53,247 nucleotides of DNA, taken from assembly GCF_014859525.1 (NCBI RefSeq), contig NZ_JACUUB010000011.1, positions 1-53,247 of the forward strand, in the 5' to 3' direction. Position 1 is the first letter of the stretch. Each line of letters starts with the position of its first letter. The DNA comes from Marinobacter sp. Its GTDB lineage: Bacteria; Pseudomonadota; Gammaproteobacteria; Pseudomonadales; Oleiphilaceae. A program made the translations under genes and the position numbers. Below are positions 17,396 through 26,700 of the stretch, piece after piece. The notes under the pieces are model-generated. The model worked only from the letters and a program-made list of their open reading frames with translations. It was not told the DNA's origin and did not search any database.

Positions 17396-18521
17396 TCGCA
17401 CTCCACTGGTGGCGGTGGGCCTGGCCTGGCTGATGCTGGCTTCGAACGCTGTGGCTGACTTCAGCCATTCCGGATCGCTCAAGAACCTCAGTGCCGGGTC
17501 GCGCTCGCTGGTTGATGACGATCGTTACTTCTCGAACCTTACCCGCCTGCGTCTGAAACCCCGCTATCGATATGAAAACTGGGTTCTGGATGCGGCCTAC
17601 GACCTGGAATTGGTGACCGGCAGTTTTCTGGACAGCCCGGAATTCGCCCTGCTCAGAGAGGTTCCCGATCCACGCTACTGGGATCTTCAGGGCGACGTGT
17701 ATGAGTCAGGGGATGTGTTGGTGCGTCATCAGCTCTACCGTGGCACGATTCAGTGGCGCTCGCCAGCCGGGGATTTCCGGTTTGGGCGCCAACAGGTGAA
17801 CTGGTCCACGGCCCTGATCTGGAACCCCATGGACATCCTCAACCCTGTCAGCCCCCTCAATCTGGAACCTGATGAACGAATTGGTGTGGACGCCATACTA
17901 TGGGACAGCTCTTGGGGGACCACCGGCCGAATAAGCGCTATTCATGCACCGCAACACAGTGGCAAAGCAGCCAGCACGGCGGCGAGGGCAAAGCGTTTTG
18001 TTGCCGGGGTCGATGCCAGTGTGATGATCGGCGATTTTGCCGGCACGACCAAAGCGGGCGCCAGCGGCAGCGGCTCAGTGGCCGGCACCGGTTGGCGTAC
18101 TGAGCTCGTCTGGAGCGAAGCAGATATTGGCGACAGTTACTGGCAGGGTGTGGCAGATCTGAACTGGGCGTTTCGCAACGGCTTCAACCTGGCACTGGAG
18201 TATTTCTACAACGGTCAGCCCGCGCCGCCGGGTAATCTGGACCTCCTGAGGCTGGTTTCCACCCACCCACTGTATACCGGGCGCCATTATACCGGGCTGA
18301 TGGCATGGCAGGATATCAATCCGTTCTGGCAATATCGCGTGGTGGCCATCCGCAATGCCGATGATGCCAGTTGGGTACTTTACCCCCGGTCCACATGGAT
18401 ATTGCCAGTGAAAAGGGAAATTTATCTTACGGCGGGAGTCCAGTGGTTCGGAGGTGACGACGACAGTGAATACGGGAGGTTGGAGCCGCTGGGGCTGATG
18501 GAGGTACAGTGGTTTTTCTGA
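17388..18521 (+). CDS. Outer-membrane beta-barrel protein of the LolA-like ABC system
   Basis: A 377-residue protein with a signal peptide (AWLMLASNAVA/DF) and repeated amphipathic strands ending in Phe (LMEVQWFF), as in outer-membrane barrels. FGRQQVNWSTALIWNPMDILNP resembles DUF1302-like/porin barrels, but I cannot name the family with certainty. The frame opens at a TTG (17373); ATG 17388 is preferred because the signal peptide then begins normally. It overlaps the permease stop by 8 bp, so it is probably the outer-membrane partner of the exporter. Confidence 0.75.
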   Translation: MVDRTPLVAVGLAWLMLASNAVADFSHSGSLKNLSAGSRSLVDDDRYFSNLTRLRLKPRYRYENWVLDAAYDLELVTGSFLDSPEFALLREVPDPRYWDLQGDVYESGDVLVRHQLYRGTIQWRSPAGDFRFGRQQVNWSTALIWNPMDILNPVSPLNLEPDERIGVDAILWDSSWGTTGRISAIHAPQHSGKAASTAARAKRFVAGVDASVMIGDFAGTTKAGASGSGSVAGTGWRTELVWSEADIGDSYWQGVADLNWAFRNGFNLALEYFYNGQPAPPGNLDLLRLVSTHPLYTGRHYTGLMAWQDINPFWQYRVVAIRNADDASWVLYPRSTWILPVKREIYLTAGVQWFGGDDDSEYGRLEPLGLMEVQWFF

Positions 18522-18556
18522 ACAATACCTGTCGGCCGGGAGCCGCAGATCGGAAT

Positions 18557-18588
18557 GGCCGATCGCCTCCAGGTGAAGGCAATCGGCC
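18557..18588. terminator. Inverted repeat between convergent operons
   Basis: GGCCGATCGCC (18557-18567) and GGCAATCGGCC (18578-18588) form an 11-bp stem with one mismatch and a 10-nt loop, between the convergent barrel and membrane-anchor genes. No T tract is present on either strand; it could slow or stop transcription in both directions. Confidence 0.4.
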
Positions 18589-18623
18589 GCCTGTTCCAAA
18601 TCTGAACTGGCTTTAATCCGTGT

Positions 18624-19295
18624 TCAAAGCATCCTTTTCAGCTCACCATAATCACCACCCGTCCTAAGCACGAGGGTCACATCGTTATTATTGCGGTTCC
18701 GAAAGAACCAGCCATGGTTGCCGGTAAAGGCGGCCTCAAGCTCGCCCTCATCCTCGGGAACACCGCGGCCCTTTTGGTAGGAGATGGACCGGCCTCCACC
18801 GTCGCCGTGGGTGTCGAAGTTAACCGGGCCACCCTCGGATTCCCAGGAAAACCGGGCGATGGCACCCTCATTCATGGTGAGCTTGAACTCCGTGCCCTGG
18901 CCCGGCGTCAGCACAAAACGAACCTCATCTTTCCATTCGGTTTCGTGAGCGGTTGCCGGAGCAGGCTCTTCCTGCGCTGGCTCGGCTTCAGGAGCTGCTT
19001 CGGCAGTGGCGGCGGGCTCAACCGCTGCGGGCGCCGGTGCCTGGGTCTGGGGCTGCACTGCCACCATTTGCGCGGCAGCATCGGCGGCCGCTTCTTCGGC
19101 CAGCTGTTCCTTGATTTCACCCATCTCGGTCAGGCCCAGAACCCGGCCTGCACCGGTGGGGTCCAGCGCATACTCAGCGGGCATGACCACTGTTACCAGC
19201 AGGAGCAGCGCTACAATCGCAGCAATGATGGTTGATCGAACCAGTTTGGCGGTGGTGGGCAGTTCTTCACGGTTTGGTCTATCGGTGTTGTACAT
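18624..19295 (-). CDS. Single-helix membrane-anchored periplasmic protein (transmembrane anchor protein)
   Basis: A 223-residue protein: short cytoplasmic start, one membrane helix (residues about 20-42), an Ala/Pro/Glu-rich low-complexity linker (about 75-120) and a C-terminal periplasmic domain of about 100 residues (FVLTPGQGTEFKLTMNEG, WFFRNRNNNDVTLVLRTGG). Proteins of this type are annotated as transmembrane anchor proteins and often lie beside HupE/UreJ genes in metal-efflux loci. The function is unknown. It lies 15 bp downstream of the HupE gene, so the two form an operon. Confidence 0.8.
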   Translation of the reverse strand: MYNTDRPNREELPTTAKLVRSTIIAAIVALLLLVTVVMPAEYALDPTGAGRVLGLTEMGEIKEQLAEEAAADAAAQMVAVQPQTQAPAPAAVEPAATAEAAPEAEPAQEEPAPATAHETEWKDEVRFVLTPGQGTEFKLTMNEGAIARFSWESEGGPVNFDTHGDGGGRSISYQKGRGVPEDEGELEAAFTGNHGWFFRNRNNNDVTLVLRTGGDYGELKRML

Positions 19296-19310
19296 AACGA
19301 ATCTCCAGAA

Positions 19311-20045
19311 TTAAGCGACAAAATAACCGGTGAGCTGATAGCCGAAGAGCAGGAAGCCTGCGCTCATCATGGCCACATTGGCGGTGTAGGCGTGGCGGAA
19401 AAAGCCGTCGGTTTTGCGCCAGAAGCTGATGGCAATCAGGATCATGGCCAGGGCGATGAGCTGGCCAATTTCCACACCTACGTTGAATGCGAGCAGGTTT
19501 GGCACCAGGCCATCCGGCGAGATGTCGTATTCGATGATTTTTGACGACAGGCCAAAGCCGTGGAAGAACCCGAAGATCAGCGTGGCGGCCTTGGTGTTGG
19601 GCTGGAAACCAAACCACCGTTGATAGGCACCGATGTTGTCCAGTGCCTTGTACACGATGGACAGACCGATAATGGCATCAATGAGGTAGCTGTTGATGCC
19701 AATGTTGAAATACACACCCAGCAGCATGGTGGTGGAATGGCCCACCGCAAACAGGCTCACGTAGATCGCGATGTGCTTCATCTGGTACAGGAAGAAGATG
19801 ACACCTAGCAGGAACAGCAGGTGGTCATAGCCGGTGACCATGTGCTTGGCCCCCAGATACATGAAGGCAATCAGATTAACCCCGGTGATCTCCTGGATAT
19901 AACCTTTATCACCTTCGGCGACGGCATGGGCGAGCACATCGGCGCTCATGCCGAACAGCCCGAGGCCCAGAAAAATCCATAACAGACGGTACCCGCCGGT
20001 GGCATGACGCCTACGCCAGACGCCGCCAAGCAAAGTTGACAACAT
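19311..20045 (-). CDS. HupE/UreJ family membrane protein
   Basis: A 244-residue inner-membrane protein with about seven helices. The family signatures are clear: GYDHLLFLLGVIFF, VGHSTTMLLGV and FGFFHGFGLSS, all with membrane-embedded His/Asp residues. HupE/UreJ proteins are thought to be secondary nickel or cobalt carriers; those near copper/zinc efflux genes may carry another metal. It sits between the His-rich protein and the membrane-anchor gene on the same strand. The substrate is inferred only by context. Confidence 0.85.
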   Translation of the reverse strand: MLSTLLGGVWRRRHATGGYRLLWIFLGLGLFGMSADVLAHAVAEGDKGYIQEITGVNLIAFMYLGAKHMVTGYDHLLFLLGVIFFLYQMKHIAIYVSLFAVGHSTTMLLGVYFNIGINSYLIDAIIGLSIVYKALDNIGAYQRWFGFQPNTKAATLIFGFFHGFGLSSKIIEYDISPDGLVPNLLAFNVGVEIGQLIALAMILIAISFWRKTDGFFRHAYTANVAMMSAGFLLFGYQLTGYFVA

Positions 20046-20091
20046 AGAAACTCCAATTGTGTTTGTTCAGTCAGCTGCAGTGCAGCGAGAA

Positions 20092-20463
20092 TCAGCCAAT
20101 CAGAGCGGGTTTTGGAGGGCGTTCAAGGCGATAACGAAAATTCTGGGGCGAGGCGCCGGCAAACGGCAGGGCTTGCCGGTGTGATATCACGTGCGCAGGT
20201 GCGAAGTTGACGGTCAGCCGATCCGCCGTTTCATGGGTATGGTTGCCAGAGTCGTGGTGCTGGTGAGCACTGTGTGAATTCTCGCCGTGATCCTCCAGGT
20301 CATGACTGTGGGCATGGTCACCATGATCAGTCCCGTTAAACTCTGTGAGTTCGGCAATGCCATGGGAAGAGGCTTCACCAATGGTGGAGAGCGTCATGCC
20401 AGCCAGTGCGATAAGCATAACCATCAGTGGCAACAGTGTTCTGTGGCGAATGGCGGCGATCAT
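20092..20463 (-). CDS. Histidine-rich periplasmic protein, probable metal binding
   Basis: A 123-residue protein with a signal-type hydrophobic segment (LPLMVMLIALAGMTL), a His/Asp-rich central region (about residues 40-80, repeated HxH and DH units) and a conserved-looking end (FRYRLERPPKPALIG). It resembles the small His-rich proteins found with Czc/Cus loci (CzcI-like), but I cannot assign a family firmly. The open frame extends to a TTG at 20559; ATG 20463 gives a normal secretion signal, though no good ribosome-binding site precedes it. It is the first gene of the reverse-strand trio. Confidence 0.65.
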   Translation of the reverse strand: MIAAIRHRTLLPLMVMLIALAGMTLSTIGEASSHGIAELTEFNGTDHGDHAHSHDLEDHGENSHSAHQHHDSGNHTHETADRLTVNFAPAHVISHRQALPFAGASPQNFRYRLERPPKPALIG

Positions 20464-20632
20464 GGGCGTTAGTGCATGGGCTCGGTCATGGGCATCGTCG
20501 GGATAACCCGGGTTTGGTGGTTGTATTACTCGAGCGAATGAGGATACCTTTCTCGCCAATCGGATAATAATTAAATGTCAAAAATGTTCCCGGGTCGATC
20601 GCGCCTGCCCGGGTCTTATGGAGAGCAATACA

Positions 20633-20983
20633 ATGACCTGGCTCATAACCAAATACGCCATCACCGCCGCCCTGGTGGTCTTGATTTCGGAAGTCGCCAA
20701 GCGCAGCGACAAACTCGGCGCACTGATTGCGGCGCTGCCCATGGTGACTGTGCTGGCGATGGTCTGGATGTATGTTGAGCATCAGCCGGCAGACAAGATC
20801 GCCAACCATGCCTGGTACACCTTCTGGTATGTGCTGCCGACCTTGCCGATGTTTTTGTTGTTTCCGTTCCTGTTGCCCCGTCTTGGGTTCTGGTTATCGC
20901 TGGCGGCCAGCGCAGTACTGACCATTGTTTGTTTTGCCTCCCTGGCATTGGTGATGAAACGGTTCGGTGTTGGTTTGATGTAG
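20633..20983 (+). CDS. DUF3147 membrane protein
   Basis: A 116-residue protein with four hydrophobic helices (ITKYAITAALVVLISEVAK, LGALIAALPMVTVLAMVWMY, FWYVLPTLPMFLLFPFLLP, FWLSLAASAVLTIVCFASL), as in DUF3147 proteins. No function is established. ATG 20633 was preferred to ATG 20618 because GGAG at 20620-20623 is then a ribosome-binding site 9 nt upstream. It is transcribed away from the His-rich gene and toward cusCBA. Confidence 0.78.
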   Translation: MTWLITKYAITAALVVLISEVAKRSDKLGALIAALPMVTVLAMVWMYVEHQPADKIANHAWYTFWYVLPTLPMFLLFPFLLPRLGFWLSLAASAVLTIVCFASLALVMKRFGVGLM

Positions 20984-21019
20984 ATTCGGCGGCTGGATCA
21001 GGCCGCGTGTCCGATTGTT

Positions 21020-21033
21020 TTGAGCGAGATCAA
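21020..21033 (+). promoter_or_regulatory. FNR/Anr-like box upstream of cusC
   Basis: TTGAGCGAGATCAA differs from TTGAT-N4-ATCAA at one position. It ends 23 bp before the TTCAG operator, nearly the same arrangement as the perfect box at 12244. Confidence 0.5.
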
Positions 21034-21056
21034 AAATCCATCATTTAGAATAAACC

Positions 21057-21089
21057 TTTCAGTCACAGTTCAGGTTGCCTCTCTAGCAT
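21057..21089 (+). promoter_or_regulatory. TTCAG-N6-TTCAG operator and -10 for cusCBA
   Basis: TTTCAG (21057-21062) and GTTCAG (21068-21073) form an 11-bp-period direct repeat, followed 10 bp later by TAGCAT (21084-21089) as a possible -10. The predicted start of transcription falls inside the palindrome at 21088-21118. Confidence 0.62.
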
Positions 21090-21118
21090 TCTCCGCATTA
21101 CAGACTTTTGCGGAGAAT
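21088..21118 (+). promoter_or_regulatory. 10-bp perfect palindrome covering the cusC ribosome-binding site
   Basis: ATTCTCCGCA (21088-21097) and TGCGGAGAAT (21109-21118) are exact inverted repeats with an 11-nt spacer. The right arm contains GGAG, the only ribosome-binding site for cusC. In RNA it could hide that site; if transcription starts near 21096, the left arm would be mostly untranscribed and the palindrome would instead be a DNA operator. Confidence 0.5.
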
Positions 21119-21123
21119 TCACT

Positions 21124-22443
21124 TTGCGTTATCTCAGACACCTTCCGAAACTGGGCATGGCCACGATGCTGGCCATCTCAGCCTTGCCCGCAGCGGCTCA
21201 GCAGGAGCTGGACCTGACGGCGGCCATTGAAATCGCCCTACAGGATGACCCCTGGCTACAAGGAAGCGTTTATCAGGAACAGGCCCTCAGGGAAGACGCT
21301 GTGGCACAGGGTGCGCTACCCGATCCTCGCCTGACGCTGGGGCTGGCAAACCTGCCAACAGACACCTTCGACCTCGGGCAAGAGGCGATGACCCAGACCA
21401 CCATTGGTTTTACCCAGCGCTTTCCCCGGGGCGACAGTCGCCACATTGCCAAGGCCAGGGTGCTGCAGATGGCGTCGATACAGCCTCGTCAGCGAGACAA
21501 TCGCGTAGTCAAAGTGACCGAAACGGTCAGCCACCTGTGGCTGGATGTCTGGCGCGCCCAGCAGAGTGTGCAGCTGATTGAGAGCAACCGCGGCCTGTTT
21601 GAACAACTGGAAGATGTTGCCCAGGCGGGCTACCGCTCGGCCACGATGGGTGCCCGGCTGCAGGATGTCATCCGTGCATCTGTCGAGCTGACGCGGCTGG
21701 ATGACCGGCTAACGGCGCTGACAGCAGAGTTGAACTCAAGCCGCGAAGCGCTGGCAGAATGGGTGGCAAGCCGTGTCGACCAAATGGCCGTTGCGAACAC
21801 CATACCGTCGTATTTAACAGCAGTGCCTGCGAACGGCCGCCCGAGGGTCGACAGTGCATTGGCCATCGACCATCCGATGATACGCGCCACGGATAAACTG
21901 ATTGAGACGCGGGCTCTGGAGGTTGACCTGGCGAGACAGGCCTACAAACCGGAGTGGTCACTGTCTGCACAATACGGTTACCGCGACAAGGCTCCGAACG
22001 GCCAGGACCGGGCCGATTTTTTCTCCGTTGGCATCAGCGTTGATCTCCCCCTGTTCACAGGTAACCGCCAGGACCGGAACCTCAATGCCTCCGTAGCACG
22101 GGCAGAGGCGGTTAAAACGGAGCGCACACTGCAGTTACGTCAGCTTCAGGCCTCGGCTCGCAGTGCCCGTGTACGCATCGAACGCCTGGATGAGCGCATC
22201 ACCCGTTACCGGGAAACCCTGCTGCCCCAGATGGAGCAGCAGGCTGAAGCCGCCCTGAGTGCTTACAACTCCGACGATGGTGATTTTGCTGAAGCCGTGC
22301 GGGCGCGTATCGCCGAGCTCAATGCCCGCATCGAGCTGGTTCAGATGGTGGCCGAGCGTGCCAAGTCGCAAGCCAGTTTTAATTACGTCACCGCCGGCGC
22401 GGATAACGCCTCACCCTTTTCATCGACTCGTTATCAGGACTGA
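21124..22443 (+). CDS. cusC: TolC-family outer-membrane channel of the Cus efflux system
   Basis: A 439-residue outer-membrane factor with a signal peptide (cleavage near LPAAAQ/Q) and the two long coiled-coil repeats of the TolC/CzcC family (GALPDPRLTLGLANLPTD; FSVGISVDLPLFTGNRQDRN). No lipobox is seen, unlike E. coli CusC. It forms the exit duct for the periplasmic adaptor and the RND pump encoded next. The start is TTG 21124, with GGAG 8 nt upstream; the next ATG (21157) would remove the basic N-region of the signal peptide. The gene is 5 bp upstream of the adaptor. Confidence 0.85.
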   Translation: MRYLRHLPKLGMATMLAISALPAAAQQELDLTAAIEIALQDDPWLQGSVYQEQALREDAVAQGALPDPRLTLGLANLPTDTFDLGQEAMTQTTIGFTQRFPRGDSRHIAKARVLQMASIQPRQRDNRVVKVTETVSHLWLDVWRAQQSVQLIESNRGLFEQLEDVAQAGYRSATMGARLQDVIRASVELTRLDDRLTALTAELNSSREALAEWVASRVDQMAVANTIPSYLTAVPANGRPRVDSALAIDHPMIRATDKLIETRALEVDLARQAYKPEWSLSAQYGYRDKAPNGQDRADFFSVGISVDLPLFTGNRQDRNLNASVARAEAVKTERTLQLRQLQASARSARVRIERLDERITRYRETLLPQMEQQAEAALSAYNSDDGDFAEAVRARIAELNARIELVQMVAERAKSQASFNYVTAGADNASPFSSTRYQD

Positions 22444-22448
22444 CAACT

Positions 22449-23726
22449 ATGGCCAATTTCATTCGCCCTCTGGGCTTTCTCGTGCTGGGTGGTTTCGCCG
22501 GTGCTGGCGCTACCTGGTGGCTGGCGGCTGGCGCCAGCATGGATCACACCGCAGATCCCGCACATTCACAGGCCCGGGAGCCGCTTTACTGGGTGGCCCC
22601 CATGGATCCGGATTTCAGAAGAGACAAACCGGGCAAGTCGCCCATGGGGATGGACCTGGTTCCGGTTTATCCGGACGACGGGGCCGCGAATGACCCAGCG
22701 GGCACCGTACGGATATCCCCCGCGGTGACCAACAACCTGGGTGTGAGGACCGGCACGGTTATCCAGGGGCGCCTGCCGGTCAACATCACCACCGTCGGGC
22801 ATGTCCAATATAACGAGGATGCCATGGCCCATGTGCACCCCCGTGTTGAAGGCTGGATTGAGGCGCTGTATGTGAAGGCGGAGGGGGAGCCGGTTGAGCA
22901 GGGCAAGGCCTTGTACTCGTTGTATTCGCCTACCTTGGTTAACGCCCAGGAGGAACTGGTCCTGGCGTTAAACCGGGGTAACGAGAATCTGATCCGTGCT
23001 GCGGAACAGCGTCTGCTGGCGCTGAATGTCCCGTCCAGTCTGGTGCGTAGCTTGAAGGACACCGGCGAAGTGCGCCGGACCCTGACCATCTATGCTCCGG
23101 CGGCCGGGGTTATCGAGAGTCTTAACGTGCGGGAAGGGATGTTTATCAAGCCTGGCGACCAGGTGGTGACCATTGCCTCTCTGGATGAGGTCTGGGTGTT
23201 GGGCGAAATGTTCGAGAGCCAGATTGCCGCGGTAAAGCCTGGCGATCGGGCGGTGATGACGCTGGACTATATGCCCGGCCGCCAGTGGCGAGGGAGCCTG
23301 GATTATGTCTATCCGGAGATCAACACAACAACCCGCACGGCCCGGGTCAGGCTGCGCTTTGACAACACCGACCGTACCCTGCGCCCCGGCATGTTCGCCC
23401 ACCTTGATATAGAGGGCGAGAGGGGCGACCGGCGTATGCTCGTGCCCAGGGAGTCCGTGATCCGCACCGGCCAGAATGACCGGCTGGTATTGGCTCTGGA
23501 GCAGGGGGCGTTCAAGTCGGTCAACGTGAGTGTTGGCCGGGTAGGCGACCAGTATGCAGAGATTCTGCAGGGGGTGAGGCCCGGCGACACCGTGGTCACC
23601 TCTGCCCAGTTTCTGATCGATTCCGAATCCAGCAAAACCTCCGATTTCCTGCGTATGTCGCCTCGGCCGACGGAGCCGGATATGGATCACAGCGCCCATG
23701 GTACGCCCCATGAAGGAGGCCACTGA
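22449..23726 (+). CDS. cusB: CusB-like periplasmic adaptor of an RND efflux pump
   Basis: A 425-residue membrane-fusion protein with an N-terminal anchor or signal (LGFLVLGGFAGAGATWWLA). A short heavy-metal-binding-type domain follows (YWVAPMDPDFRRDKPGKS then PMGMDLVPVY), then lipoyl/barrel-sandwich and beta-barrel domains (VEGWIEALYVKAEGEPVEQG, VTIASLDEVWVLGE, RLRFDNTDRTLRPGM). The Met residues of the first domain replace the Cys residues seen in related domains and suit Cu(I)/Ag(I). The C-terminus is His-rich (DHSAHGTPHEGGH). The stop shares one base with the cusA start. Confidence 0.9.
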   Translation: MANFIRPLGFLVLGGFAGAGATWWLAAGASMDHTADPAHSQAREPLYWVAPMDPDFRRDKPGKSPMGMDLVPVYPDDGAANDPAGTVRISPAVTNNLGVRTGTVIQGRLPVNITTVGHVQYNEDAMAHVHPRVEGWIEALYVKAEGEPVEQGKALYSLYSPTLVNAQEELVLALNRGNENLIRAAEQRLLALNVPSSLVRSLKDTGEVRRTLTIYAPAAGVIESLNVREGMFIKPGDQVVTIASLDEVWVLGEMFESQIAAVKPGDRAVMTLDYMPGRQWRGSLDYVYPEINTTTRTARVRLRFDNTDRTLRPGMFAHLDIEGERGDRRMLVPRESVIRTGQNDRLVLALEQGAFKSVNVSVGRVGDQYAEILQGVRPGDTVVTSAQFLIDSESSKTSDFLRMSPRPTEPDMDHSAHGTPHEGGH

Positions 23727-26700
23727 TGATTGCTGCGCTGATTCACTGGTCGATCCGCAACCGGTTTTTGGTGCTGATGGCCGCAGTATTGCTGACGGGT
23801 CTGGGGCTGTATTCCCTGAAAAATACACCAGTGGATGCACTGCCGGATCTGTCGGATGTCCAGGTCATCATTAAAACCAGCTACCCGGGACAGGCTCCTC
23901 AGGTGGTGGAGGATCAGGTTACCTATCCGCTGACCACCGCCATGCTGTCGGTGCCGGGGGCGCAAACCGTTCGAGGCTACTCGTTTTTTGGTGACTCCTA
24001 CGTTTATGTGATTTTTGATGAAGACACCGATATGTACTGGGCCCGTTCACGGGTGCTTGAATACCTGTCGCAGGTTGCGCCGAACCTGCCGGAACAAGCC
24101 CGGCCGCAACTGGGGCCGGACGCCACCGGTGTGGGCTGGGTGTACCTGTATGCGTTGGTAGACCGCACTGGCCAGAATGACCTGAGCCAGCTCCGAAGCC
24201 TTCAGGACTGGTTTCTGAAGTACGAACTGCAGACGGTACCCGGTGTTTCGGAAGTGGCCACGGTGGGTGGCATGATTAAACAGTACCAGGTGCAGGTCAG
24301 CCCGGAAAAGCTCCGTACCCTGGGGATTCCCTTGTCCCACATTGAAACCGCCATAAAACGCGGCAATCAGGAAGTGGGGGCCTCGGTGATTGAGATGGCC
24401 GAGGCGGAGTACATGGTGCGGGCCTCGGGCTATATCCAGTCCCGGGAAGACCTGCTCTTGATTCCGCTGGGGCTAGACGACAACGGCACACCGGTTTTGT
24501 TGAAGGATGTGGCCAGCGTTGAGGTGGGGCCGCAGATGCGAAGGGGCATTGCCGAGTTGAATGGCGAGGGCGAAACGGTTGGTGGCGTTATTGTGATGCG
24601 TTTTGGTGAAAACGCCCAGGAGACTATACGGGGTGTGAAAGCCAAACTGGAGTCTTTGCAGGGCAGTTTACCGGATGGCGTCGAGGTGGTCACGGTGTAT
24701 GACCGCTCCGGTTTGATCGATCGCGCTGTGACCAACCTCTGGAACAAGTTATTGGAAGAACTCCTCGTGGTGGGGCTGGTGTGTGTGATCTTCCTGTTCC
24801 ACGTGCGTTCGTCACTGGTGGTGATGATCAGCTTGCCGGTCGGCATTCTGACAGCGTTCATCGTGATGTACTGGCAGGGCATCAATGCCAATATCATGTC
24901 GTTGGGGGGTATCGCCATTGCCATCGGCACCATGATTGATGGCGCCATCGTGATGATCGAGAACATGCACAAACACATGGAGCGTACACCGCTGACTCGG
25001 GAAAACCGCTGGCAGGTGGTGGCGAAGGCGTCCGCCGAGGTGGGCCCGGCACTGTTCTTCTCATTATTGATCATTACCGTCAGCTTTGTGCCGGTGTTTG
25101 TGCTGGAAGCCCAGGAGGGCCGGATGTTCTCGCCCCTGGCCTACACCAAAACCTACGCCATGGCGGCCAGTGCCGCTCTGGCGGTTACGCTGGTGCCGGT
25201 GCTGATGGGTTACTTTATACGTGGCAAGGTGCTGTCGGAACACAAAAACCCGGTGAACCGGTTCTTGGTGTCGGGCTACCTGCCAATGCTGAAGGGTGTT
25301 CTGACGTATCCGGTGACAACCCTGATTGTGGTGGTTCTGATTCTGGCGTTGGGGTTGTGGCCTGCATCCCGGATAGGCAGCGAATTCATCCCGCCTCTGG
25401 ATGAGGGTGACCTGATGTATATGCCAACCACCTACCCAGGGATTTCCATTGGCAAGGCCCGGGAATTGCTGCAACAGACCGACCGGTTGATTGCCTCGCT
25501 GCCGGAAGTGGAATCGGTTTTTGGCAAGGTTGGCCGGGCAGAGACCGCGACAGATCCCGCCCCGCTGACGATGATTGAAACGTTTATTCAACTCAAGCCA
25601 CGCGATCAGTGGCGTGAGGGCATGACCACCGAAAAACTGAAGCAGGAATTGAATGCCCTTATCCAATTTCCCGGCGTTACCAATGCCTGGGTGATGCCGA
25701 TCATTACTCGGATTGACATGCTGGCGACCGGGATAAAAACGCCGGTTGGCATCAAGGTTGCTGGGCCTGAGCTGGCAACCATCGAGGCAGTGGGCAAGCA
25801 ACTGGAAGCCATTCTTTCGAAGGTTCCCGGTACGGCATCTGTGTATTCCGAGCGCGTTGCCGGTGGCCGTTATGTTCAGGCTGATATCGACCGATTACGG
25901 GCGGCGAGGTATGGCCTCAACATTGCCGATGTTCAGCAGGTGATCGCGTCGGCGGTGGGCGGGATTAACGTGTCTCAAACCATCGAGGGGCTGGAAAGAT
26001 ACCCTATCAATGTGCGTTATCCTCAGGATTACCGTGACTCCCCTGAAAAGCTCCGCCAGCTGCCGATCGTCACGCCATCCGGCCAGCGCATTGCCTTGGC
26101 CGATGTAGCTGACATTCGGATTGAGGACGGCCCTCCGGCGATCAAGAGCGAGAATGCCAGGCTCAACGGCTGGACGTTTGTGGACATCGAAGGTGTTGAT
26201 GTTGGCAGCTATGTAGAGCAGGCGATGGCGGTGGTAACCGACGAGTTGCAGCTGCCTGCAGGCTATTCCGTGGCCTGGTCCGGTCAATATGAATACATGC
26301 TCCGGGCCAAGGAAAAACTGACTTATGTGGTCCCGCTGACATTGGCGATCATTGTTATCCTGTTGTTCATGAGCTTCCGCCGCATTGCTGAGGTGGCGAT
26401 GATCCTGGGCACGCTTCCGTTTGCTCTCGTGGGCGCAGTCTGGTTCATGTACCTGTTGGGTTACAACTTTTCGGTGGCCGTTGGAGTCGGGTTTATTGCC
26501 CTGGCGGGGGTTGCCGTAGAGATCGGGGTCATCATGCTGGTGTATCTGAACCAGTCCTACCAGTCGATGCTGGAGAACTGTGAGCAAAAAGGTCTGAAGC
26601 CCGGGCGCGAAACCCTCAAACATGCCGTTTTACATGGTGCCGGATTACGGGTCCGGCCGATCATGATGACCGGAAGCTCTATAATTATCGGGCTGTTGCC

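Noticed and set aside
20065..20081. GTTCAG-N5-TGCAGT as a seventh TTCAG operator
   Set aside because: One half-site is imperfect, it points away from the nearest gene starts and lies in a 46-bp gap inside the HupE operon.
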